DNA of 64,000 nt from contig NZ_JACHIF010000010.1 of assembly GCF_014203045.1 (NCBI RefSeq), forward strand, positions 62,001 through 126,000, in the 5' to 3' direction. Below are positions 34,901 to 40,651 of this stretch, piece by piece. Position numbers and translations under genes: made by a program. Within the stretch, counting starts at the first letter, position 1, and the number at the start of each line of letters is the position of its first letter. Under the pieces are notes generated by a model. That model had not been told where the DNA came from. It made no database searches and saw nothing but the letters and a program-made list of their open reading frames with translations. This stretch comes from Prosthecobacter dejongeii. Its GTDB lineage: Bacteria > Verrucomicrobiota > Verrucomicrobiia > Verrucomicrobiales > Verrucomicrobiaceae.

Positions 34901-36231
34901 GAATCTAAAAAGCTGTAACAGCTCTTCACATTCAGTGCAGGCACAGAAGATTTCACAAATTTACGAACCAGGATCTCGGGTTTCAGGGTGACACGTTCCT
35001 GCAAGACTCTGTTCGTTGTCGAAGCACTCGCATCTGTGACCAGTCGAGGTTTGGGGAGCACCTGTCTTGGCGCATGCCGATGTTGCGACAACCACAAGTC
35101 ATGTCCACGCATAATGCTTTGATGACCACGCTTTAAATCATCCACCACCATCGCCAATGAATGCAGCCTTTCTCTTTTGGCATCAGATGCCTCCAGAGGA
35201 AGTAGCGCTGAAAAACTGGCGTGGTAAATTTTGGTGAAGCGCACCCCTACCAGACGAATGCTCACACGCCTTTCCCAGGCCTTCTTCAGCATCGCCTGCA
35301 TCAGCGGATAAACATCATGCTCCAGATCGGTTGGCTCATCCAAGCTCATAGAGCGTGTCACTTCGTCCATGTCATTGTAGCGAAGACGCAGAGTCACCGT
35401 GCGAATGCTTTTTCCGTCCTGCCTCACCCTCTGCATCAGCGTATCCACCATCGCTCGAAGCCTCGCGACAATGAAGGCCGTATCCGTGGTATCCTGGGGA
35501 AAGGTTTCCTGTTCTCCATAGCTCTTAGCCGCAGGGGCTTCACAGATCACCGGCCGCGCATCCAGACCCAGGGCATAATCTCTCAGCTCCACAGCACTCT
35601 TTCCTAACAGCAAAGACAGCTCGTCCAAAGGCGCTGAGGCGATGTGTCCTACACGGCAAAGCCCGGCTGTGTTTAATCTTGCTGCCAGTTGAGGGCCTAC
35701 CATGGGCAACCACTTGTTTTCCAGCGGCCATAAAAACCCCTGCTCATGCCCCGGTGCCACTTCAATGAAGCAGTGGGGTTTGTGCAGCTTGCTCGCGATT
35801 TGTGACACCAGCTTATTCGCACCCACTCCCACGGACACCGACAGTTTTAGACTCTGTGCAATCGCCGTCTGAATGGTCGCTGCGGTGCTGCCAGCCTTGC
35901 TTTGCAATGAGCCTGTTAAATCAAGGTAGCATTCATCAATGGAGGCCACTTCCACCACCGGAGTGAAGTCATAGGCGTAGCTGAACATCAGCTTGGAAAA
36001 GCGCTCGTATTTTTCAAAGTCCCCTGGCAACACAATCAGGCTGGGGCACAGCTTCTTGGCCTTAGCCGTTGGCATGGGGGTATAGACGCCCAGCTTTCGC
36101 GCCTCATAACTGGCCGAGGCAATCACCCCTCTTTTTTCTCCCCCCACGGCTACAGGCCTGCCTCGCAGTTTGCTATCAGCAGCCTGCTCAACGCTCGCAA
36201 AGAACGCATCCGCATCAAAGTGCAGGATCAT
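31975..36231 (-). CDS. Fused Y-family (DinB) and C-family (DnaE) DNA polymerase
   Basis: One 1418-residue frame containing two polymerases. Residues about 1-385 are a full Pol IV: catalytic Asp in ILHFDADAFFASVEQ (D6), D99/E100 in ASIDECYLDLTG, a helix-hairpin region and a little finger. After a linker (about 385-430) a DnaE-type polymerase follows: a PHP domain (NVKSCYSFLDSALTIP) that lost the His metal ligands, the palm with D741/D743 in LPDIDIDF and D894 in IKLDILAQGG, fingers, and a C-terminal OB-fold (VTVCGLIIVTRSH...). Both polymerase active sites look intact, unlike ImuB. It lies 6 bases after a UmuD-like gene under an SOS box, so DNA-damage-induced translesion synthesis is the likely role. 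Confidence 0.92.
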   Translation of the reverse strand: MILHFDADAFFASVEQAADSKLRGRPVAVGGEKRGVIASASYEARKLGVYTPMPTAKAKKLCPSLIVLPGDFEKYERFSKLMFSYAYDFTPVVEVASIDECYLDLTGSLQSKAGSTAATIQTAIAQSLKLSVSVGVGANKLVSQIASKLHKPHCFIEVAPGHEQGFLWPLENKWLPMVGPQLAARLNTAGLCRVGHIASAPLDELSLLLGKSAVELRDYALGLDARPVICEAPAAKSYGEQETFPQDTTDTAFIVARLRAMVDTLMQRVRQDGKSIRTVTLRLRYNDMDEVTRSMSLDEPTDLEHDVYPLMQAMLKKAWERRVSIRLVGVRFTKIYHASFSALLPLEASDAKRERLHSLAMVVDDLKRGHQSIMRGHDLWLSQHRHAPRQVLPKPRLVTDASASTTNRVLQERVTLKPEILVRKFVKSSVPALNVKSCYSFLDSALTIPAIIEKAVAHEVPMVAITDPNLHAAIPFFQAASAAGIKPVVGAELNHGKKRLLAYVQSTRGYQNLCRLLSFGEDAGVTSEQLDDHHEGLIIMPANSSEIALPEIRYGSPQDKVFFDILQSMKTLTLLHESHPKKRRGDFAFHDSTHWAGCYSSEALQAAHELGEQCNFSFDFKTLRFPQYEPQDGSAPAIMLRRLAHEGLRSRYGVKAGQYEAQLNEELEIISEVGYEEYFLMVWDLLQRCQAVGIDWITRGSAADSLVCYCLKISNVCPIRFELYFRRFLNRDRMALQKLPDIDIDFAHDRKDDVVELLLSHYGPEHAAIVGGFNTFQARSAFGDIAKVLGVAENEIRRLTQHMPWTDAKHAADALAVSRECDLEEWKEEPLRTALLMSGMLDGFPRYAKMHPCGVVLSRDPIRTLTPVFTSAKGWPTTHFDMDAVEAVGLIKLDILAQGGLAVLRDAQTALGRQGVSVDLKSLEIGGLGGSESPPRPGSVEAWSDEAVWEMIASGNARGVHHIESPAMTSLACMAAVRDIDRLIAIVSVIRPGAANGLKKSQFARRAQGLEPVDYTHESLSGVLRSTFGVVAYEEHILQICEAFAGLAPGRADMLRRALVKLDMRKVAELKVEFVAAAKAKRHHDEIIEKVWQLVSGFQGYAFCRAHSTAYGVEAYLGAYLKCYHPAEFMAAVLSNGKGFYSPLVYTLECRRLGIGFLSPDVNVSTDSFDVELMTVESGTPARNLGRAIRVPMRSIKGLSESLLERWRAEKLRSAFLGVRDFCERVRPEPAETLSLIRVGALDGFGMPRTEQFWHCLHTSRDGSVGDGWLLQNCTDEELRTTFREEPSRLQRLCDEFELLGYTITGHPLERFPEVGWGTYCRIADLHRYHRQRVTVCGLIIVTRSHIQANGEPMKFISICDQSGIVECEIFAETYRYHGLATVRYPVVEVTGEVQPFDNGAGYTLEVLRVQKPRVRKS

Positions 36232-36237
36232 AGCTGA

Positions 36238-36690
36238 TCACCTCTCTGGGAGCCTCAGAAGAGCAATCTGCACGCCTTGGATGACCAGCTCTCTAGCCGG
36301 GATGAGGTCTGGGTATTTCACATTGGCTGCCCGCAGGTAAGGCACGCCTGCCTGCAAAATGAACCGCTTCAGGGTGGTTTCACCATCAATGAGAGCTGCA
36401 ACAATGTCTCCATGCCGGGGCTCCCGAAACTCCATGATCACCACATCTCCCTCCAAGATGCCCGCCCCCTTCATCGAATCTCCGCGCACTTTAAGGGCAA
36501 AGGTCCTGGCATTCTTCGGCAACCTCAGCGTGTCGAAATCCACATCCAGGCAGTAATCCTGCCTCCCTTCCTGAATCTCCGGCCTTCCCGCCACAATGCT
36601 GCCAAGCAACGGTACACGGCGGAGAGAGAAGCGGTTGGCGAGAGTTTGCCAGAGCATCTGTAGCGATAAAACTTGGCGTGAGGTGAGCAT
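36238..36690 (-). CDS. UmuD/LexA-like self-cleaving S24 peptidase
   Basis: A 150-residue protein with the S24 serine-lysine autoprotease fold. The scissile Ala34-Gly35 lies in GSIVAGRPEI, the nucleophile Ser72 in VRGDSMKGAGI, and Lys108 in GETTLKRFI. Only about 33 residues precede the cleavage site, too few for LexA's winged-helix domain, so it resembles UmuD (139 residues, cleavage at 24-25) rather than a repressor. UmuD' activates an error-prone polymerase after RecA-stimulated cleavage. The gene is first in the operon with the double polymerase and has a palindromic SOS box 15 bases ahead of its start. Confidence 0.85.
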   Translation of the reverse strand: MLTSRQVLSLQMLWQTLANRFSLRRVPLLGSIVAGRPEIQEGRQDYCLDVDFDTLRLPKNARTFALKVRGDSMKGAGILEGDVVIMEFREPRHGDIVAALIDGETTLKRFILQAGVPYLRAANVKYPDLIPARELVIQGVQIALLRLPER

Positions 36691-36705
36691 GGCCCCACTG
36701 AATAC

Positions 36706-36719
36706 TGTTCATTAGAACA
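36706..36719 (-). promoter_or_regulatory. LexA/SOS box
   Basis: Perfect palindrome TGTTC-ATTA-GAACA ending 16 bases before the UmuD-like start codon. It matches the TGTTC-N4-GAACA motif I recall as the verrucomicrobial LexA site. It overlaps the expected promoter and would repress the operon until DNA damage. No second perfect copy was seen in the window. Confidence 0.75.
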
Positions 36720-36752
36720 TTTTCAAGAGCCTCCTGTGTTTTTTCACCCGCT

Positions 36753-36813
36753 CCCCAGAGAGAACACGACCGTTGCCCCAAAAAGGACATCAACCAATGG
36801 TTGATTATGTGAA
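36753..36813 (+). repeat. Dispersed direct repeat, copy A
   Basis: Starts CCCCAGAGAGAACACGACCG and ends with a hairpin ATCAACC (36789-36795) / GGTTGAT (36799-36805) and TGTGAAG. Copy B at 37727-37796 shares this order with small insertions. Together they bracket two small plus-strand genes. Confidence 0.55.
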
Positions 36814-36933
36814 GCAGCAAAATGCAGGTGGAACATACCTAAGACAAGATGGAACGCCGTCGCTTTTGCCAAAAGGCGGGCTACACGATGGCGACGCCCA
36901 CATGCCACTAGATCAATTCCAATTTCGTCTGTA

Positions 36934-37299
36934 ATGAATTTAGAGCTTATCCATGAATCGTTGAGGGAGCTTTCAGATGAAGTGCTTCAGAGTGCTCTTT
37001 GGACGGGCAAGTCGGACGGGGAGCAATCTTCCTTCACTGAAGCAGTTTGCGTATTGTTCAACGATGCTGGATTGGAAAAAGCGTTGGACTCTGGAAATTT
37101 GGATAAGGATTATTCAAAATCACTGTGCCGTCGGGCTCGGCAGCTTCGTGCGCTGGTAAATATGATCGATGACACGGGAACGCCTGAGCAGACGCTAGGT
37201 CACGCCAAAATGGACGCACTGCGTGATGCTGCACGTGAACTCATGGAACTGTTCACCACTGAAACAAGGCACCAAACACCCGGTTCTCCTCCAGCATGA
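36934..37299 (+). CDS. Small cytoplasmic protein of a cassette
   Basis: A 121-residue, largely helical, acidic protein (MNLELIHESLRELSDEVLQ, YSKSLCRRARQLRALVNMID, ALRDAARELMELF). No membrane or catalytic motif and no recognised family. Size, charge and position next to an Imm8-like gene make an immunity- or antitoxin-type role possible, but this is inference. 44 bases separate it from the next gene. Confidence 0.55.
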   Translation: MNLELIHESLRELSDEVLQSALWTGKSDGEQSSFTEAVCVLFNDAGLEKALDSGNLDKDYSKSLCRRARQLRALVNMIDDTGTPEQTLGHAKMDALRDAARELMELFTTETRHQTPGSPPA

Positions 37300-37343
37300 A
37301 CTTCGAAACAGCGGCAAAGCATCGGACACATTAACGTAACACC

Positions 37344-37700
37344 ATGATGCGAGCAGAACTCAAACGGCTTCACTATCCAGATATGGACATCGAGTCCTTT
37401 TGGCCGGACGATCCAGAGTGCTTTCATTTCCTCATGCAGGCCATGATTGGGCCAGAAGGCACTGACACAGAGGAGTCGTTCGACTTTGAGGTATCCACGC
37501 CCAAGTGGCTGTTACAGCACCGCGCTTCACAATGTTTCATGTTCGGTCATCACATGATACTCGCCTTCGATTATGACCTAAAAGTCATCGAAGCACGAGT
37601 GAGAAGCCTTTGCTCTAGGACCACGGGAGAGACTTGGGAACAAATAGCCTCAAAACTATCGCAATTCGGAAGATGGGAATTTGAAGATTATCGTCCATAA
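37344..37700 (+). CDS. Imm8-like immunity protein
   Basis: A 118-residue protein resembling the Imm8 family of polymorphic-toxin immunity proteins: MRAELKRLHYPDMDIESFWP, FLMQAMIGPEGTDTEESFDF and STPKWLLQH are the family's characteristic order. Such proteins neutralise a specific toxin. No cognate toxin gene is adjacent, so it looks like an orphan, carried in a cassette bounded by direct repeats. The frame could start at the first or second ATG (37344/37347). Confidence 0.7.
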   Translation: MMRAELKRLHYPDMDIESFWPDDPECFHFLMQAMIGPEGTDTEESFDFEVSTPKWLLQHRASQCFMFGHHMILAFDYDLKVIEARVRSLCSRTTGETWEQIASKLSQFGRWEFEDYRP

Positions 37701-37726
37701 AATCCCCGTCATTCGATTCGCCATGT

Positions 37727-37796
37727 CCCCAGGGAGAACACGACCGTTTTACAACCAAAAAGGAACAAGGAACATCAACCATTGGATGATGTGAAG
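37727..37796 (+). repeat. Dispersed direct repeat, copy B
   Basis: Begins TCCCCAGGGAGAACACGACC and ends with hairpin ACATCAACC (37772-37780) / GGATGATGT (37784-37792). It parallels copy A, about 975 bases away in the same orientation, with a small internal length difference. Confidence 0.55.
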
Positions 37797-37808
37797 GACC
37801 GAGGTGCA

Positions 37809-38603
37809 TCACAATTCCAATCCCAATTCAGGCGTCTCATTTTCGTCCGCGACCGACACATCATCCATTTGAGGAACGGGCGAGCTAATGGGAACCAAAG
37901 ATTCTGCGGATTTATTCTGAGGCAGCAAAGCAGCATTCGACACCCGGTAAGCCTCCAACAGCTCACTTTCGTAAGGCTGGAAAAAAGACTGCAGCTCCTC
38001 TTTTGCTTGTCCAGGTGACAACCAGGCCAAAGCCCTTTCACCGTCCAAAACTAGCGGACTACGGTCATGGAACTTGGCCATGTATCGGCCCGGAGGCGTC
38101 GTCACCACACTCATTGAGGTATGCATAGGGCCTGAAGCCTGATCCTCAGCCAAAGGGCTTTGCCAAACATCCCAGATAGCAGCCAGCAGCAGAGGAGACC
38201 CGTCCGCATTGTGAATGAAATAGGGTGTGCCACGGTCGGGCCACTCATGCCAGCCGGTCACAGGAACAAGGCAGCGTCTTTGCATCACTGCCTGACGATA
38301 GGAGGCCAATTCAAAAATCGTCTCGGACCGGGCATTGAACGTGAGCCTGAATTTCTTGTTCACCTCCGCCTTGCCACCTTTTGCCCAGCTAGGAATGAGG
38401 CCAAACCGCATCCGTGTCGCCACGAGTTCACTTTCCTCCATCGTCAAAACATCAGCATAATCTGTGGGGCACAAATTGTGAATGCTAGGAGCCTGAGAAC
38501 GCACATCCTCCTTCCCTGAGTCTTTCCGTCGCTCCACACGCAAAGCCCGCCCCGCTAGAGACAACGCAGGGAGCTTCGCAAACTGATTGAGACGACCGCA
38601 CAT
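37809..38603 (-). CDS. SRAP (HMCES/YedK) abasic-site processing protein
   Basis: A 264-residue protein that crosslinks through its N-terminal cysteine to abasic sites in single-stranded DNA and shields them. The catalytic Cys2 is in MCGRLNQF; NARSETIFE, CLVPVTGWHEWPDRG (with the conserved Glu) and FHDRSPLVL (with the active-site His) complete the family set. The last 40 residues are a lineage-specific acidic tail. SRAP genes often accompany SOS translesion polymerases, and one lies 1.1 kb away here. The gene has no visible SOS box. Confidence 0.93.
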   Translation of the reverse strand: MCGRLNQFAKLPALSLAGRALRVERRKDSGKEDVRSQAPSIHNLCPTDYADVLTMEESELVATRMRFGLIPSWAKGGKAEVNKKFRLTFNARSETIFELASYRQAVMQRRCLVPVTGWHEWPDRGTPYFIHNADGSPLLLAAIWDVWQSPLAEDQASGPMHTSMSVVTTPPGRYMAKFHDRSPLVLDGERALAWLSPGQAKEELQSFFQPYESELLEAYRVSNAALLPQNKSAESLVPISSPVPQMDDVSVADENETPELGLEL

Positions 38604-38848
38604 GGATGGATAGTATCAATAAACCTGCTCAAGCTTTGGCTTTCTTGTGCTTTTTTCTAGATCTTTAGCGCATTCACTGCGTCTTGGCAGCACATCGCAA
38701 CCATCATGAGATTTCAGTATTAAGATTGCAAAAACACCAGCTCAAGAGAAGACTTGTGGCATTAAATTTAGCCATCTAGAGCCAATAGGGCGCAACTCCA
38801 AAACCCTGTTCTCGGTGCAAGAAGGATGTCCTCCCTGCCTTTCAGATT

Positions 38849-38862
38849 TACGACCGGTCGTA
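38849..38862. promoter_or_regulatory. 14-base perfect palindrome
   Basis: TACGACCGGTCGTA, extended by partial symmetry to 20 bases. It lies 74 bases ahead of the CARF regulator start. It looks like a dimer-binding operator; the binding protein is unknown. Confidence 0.45.
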
Positions 38863-38881
38863 GATTTCCATCAGATTCAGC

Positions 38882-38897
38882 ATCAACGTGAATTGAT
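38882..38897 (+). promoter_or_regulatory. Putative activator site 1 (ATCAA-N6-TTGAT)
   Basis: Symmetric 16-base element with flanks that match site 2 at 40445-40460: both read CATCAACG..AATTGAT.TTC. It is 39 bases before the regulator's start codon and may mediate autoregulation. Confidence 0.5.
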
Positions 38898-38936
38898 CTT
38901 CCCTCAAAGGCCGGTTGATGCTAGTAAAATGTCACA

Positions 38937-40436
38937 ATGAACATCCTCCTGAGCTTCACGGGATTCCACGATCCGTTTGTTCCCACTGCCGTGGAGGGAG
39001 AAATGGGGACCGGGCCGGTTCTAACGGTGGTGGCAGAGAGGCAATTTGACCATGTTTACTTGTTCAGCACTCCCAGGCTTGCAGAGAAATCGGAGGAGAC
39101 CCGTAAGGCCATTGTTGAGCGCAAATCCAAGACAAAAGTCACGGTGCTTGATGTGCCACTGAAGGACCCCACGAATTACCTTGGCATATTACGCCAACTT
39201 CGTGGGCACTATAAAAAGATCAGGGCTGCCCATCCTGATGCCAACTACTCGATTTCTGTTTCGTCTGGCACCCCCCACATGCATGCCAGTTGGATACTTC
39301 TGTCTGCAAGTGGTGAGATACCTGCGACCATACTTCAGTCAACGCCTCCCGAATTTGTCCTTGAGGGTAAACCTCGCGTTAAGGAGATTGATCTGACGCA
39401 GCCAGAATTCCCACAGATCACACGCCCGATCCGTGAGGCCAAAAGTGAAGATGATGAGACCGAGGTCATCGCCCAAGCGTGTCGAGAGCTTGGAATTGTT
39501 GGACAAGATCCGGCCTTCATAAAAGCCCTCCGTGAGGCCCATGTGTATTCCCAGTATGACGATGTTCATGTCTTGCTGCTTGGCGAGACGGGATCCGGGA
39601 AAGAATACTTCGCACGGTTCATCCACAACCTCAGCTCACGCGGCACCAGGCCACTCATCACCATCAATTGCAGCAGTATTCCAGAGAACTTGGTAGAGAG
39701 CCAACTCTTCGGGCACAAACGAGGTGCATTCACCGGCGCATCATCTGATCAGCAGGGAAAATTCAAAGCAGCAGATGGCGGGATCATCTTCCTCGACGAA
39801 TTGGGAGAGTTGCCTTTGAGTGCGCAAGCAAAGCTGCTTAGGGTGCTTGAGGAAGGCGAGATTGAGCCCGTGGGGACAAACAGGCCCGTGAAGATTGATG
39901 TGAAGGTGATCGCCGCCACAAATCGGGATCTCAAAGCCATGGTCTGCGATGGCAGTTTCCGGGAGGACCTCTACCAGCGCTTTGGCACCAGTGTCAATAT
40001 CCCTGCTCTACGTCAGCGCCGTATCGACATCCCGCAACTAGCTCTGCACATCCTGGATAGTTGGAATGCTCGACATCAAAAGCAACGACGCCTCACGACG
40101 GATGCTCTCGCCAGACTCTCCCAGTATTCGTGGCCAGGAAATGTGCGTGAGCTTCGCAAAGTCATTACCCAGTCTGCCATGCTCTGCGCAGGAAAGGTCG
40201 TCGGGGCTGATGATCTACGCTTCGACGAATATTTGGTCGGATCGCAGGCTTTGAATCTACCTGAACCCGAAGAAGGTTTCAGTCTCACGTCATTTCTTGA
40301 TGATGCCAAGAACCGCCTGATTGAGCGTGCTCTGGAGAAATCGGATCATGTTCAAGCCAGAGCAGCGAGACTCCTCGGCCTTACTCCTCAGGCAGTGAAC
40401 CAGCACCTAAAGGCCCGAGAAGGTAAACAAAAGTAG
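38937..40436 (+). CDS. RtcR-like CARF / sigma-54 transcriptional activator
   Basis: A 499-residue regulator. Residues about 1-165 look like a CARF sensor: the start MNILLSFTGFHDPF and the SISVSSGTPHMHASWILLSA loop match RtcR/Csm6-type CARF domains that bind cyclic oligonucleotides or RNA-end signals. An AAA+ domain follows (about 190-425) with Walker A GETGSGKE, the sigma-54-contacting GAFTGA, Walker B FLDELGELP and YSWPGNVRELRKV. The end is a Fis-type HTH (ARAARLLGLTPQAVNQHL). No rtcA/rtcB is nearby. Instead hsdR follows with a sigma-54-type promoter, so this is likely its activator. Confidence 0.88.
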   Translation: MNILLSFTGFHDPFVPTAVEGEMGTGPVLTVVAERQFDHVYLFSTPRLAEKSEETRKAIVERKSKTKVTVLDVPLKDPTNYLGILRQLRGHYKKIRAAHPDANYSISVSSGTPHMHASWILLSASGEIPATILQSTPPEFVLEGKPRVKEIDLTQPEFPQITRPIREAKSEDDETEVIAQACRELGIVGQDPAFIKALREAHVYSQYDDVHVLLLGETGSGKEYFARFIHNLSSRGTRPLITINCSSIPENLVESQLFGHKRGAFTGASSDQQGKFKAADGGIIFLDELGELPLSAQAKLLRVLEEGEIEPVGTNRPVKIDVKVIAATNRDLKAMVCDGSFREDLYQRFGTSVNIPALRQRRIDIPQLALHILDSWNARHQKQRRLTTDALARLSQYSWPGNVRELRKVITQSAMLCAGKVVGADDLRFDEYLVGSQALNLPEPEEGFSLTSFLDDAKNRLIERALEKSDHVQARAARLLGLTPQAVNQHLKAREGKQK

Positions 40437-40444
40437 ATGCAAAC

Positions 40445-40460
40445 ATCAACGGAAATTGAT
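40445..40460 (+). promoter_or_regulatory. Putative activator site 2 (ATCAA-N6-TTGAT)
   Basis: Same element as at 38882-38897, placed about 93 bases upstream of the -24 box, a usual distance for sigma-54 enhancer sites. Further TTGAT half-sites occur near 40502. Confidence 0.5.
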
Positions 40461-40537
40461 TTTCTCACCGCCCATGAAAAGCGTTAAACAACCTCAATCC
40501 ATTGATTTACAAGGCCTTCAGGTGGTCTCACACCACT

Positions 40538-40553
40538 TGGCACGCAACGAGCG
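40538..40553 (+). promoter_or_regulatory. Sigma-54-type promoter of the hsdR operon
   Basis: TGGCACGCAACGAGCG has a perfect -24 element (TGGCACG) and, at the obligatory 10-base distance, the GC of the -12 element. The -12 TT is GA here, so the match is partial. Initiation would fall near 40563-40565. Confidence 0.55.
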
Positions 40554-40651
40554 AATGTATATACCAAGTCATGGACACCTCGTCTCCAGCAGCGGTAACT
40601 ACCGCACCAATTCAACCATCCCCTGCAAAAGCGGGATCGCTGCCTTGTGTC

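Larger units (their letters stand above)
38604..38936. promoter_or_regulatory. 333-base divergent regulatory gap
   Basis: No gene is visible. It carries a palindrome (38849-38862), an inverted repeat AGCATCAAC (38879-38887) / GTTGATGCT (38914-38922) and an ATCAA-N6-TTGAT element (38882-38897). It separates the SRAP gene from the CARF regulator gene and must hold both promoters. No clear sigma-54 -24/-12 pair was found here. Confidence 0.5.

Noticed and set aside
36238-36690. Full LexA repressor
   Set aside because: Too few residues lie ahead of the cleavage site to form the winged-helix DNA-binding domain.
36753-37796. Integron attC sites
   Set aside because: The repeats lack clear GTTRRRY/RYYYAAC core sites and no integrase is in view, so only 'direct repeats' is claimed.
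38937-40436. A CRISPR type III system suggested by the CARF domain
   Set aside because: No repeat-spacer array and no cas gene were found; the CARF domain belongs to a sigma-54 regulator.
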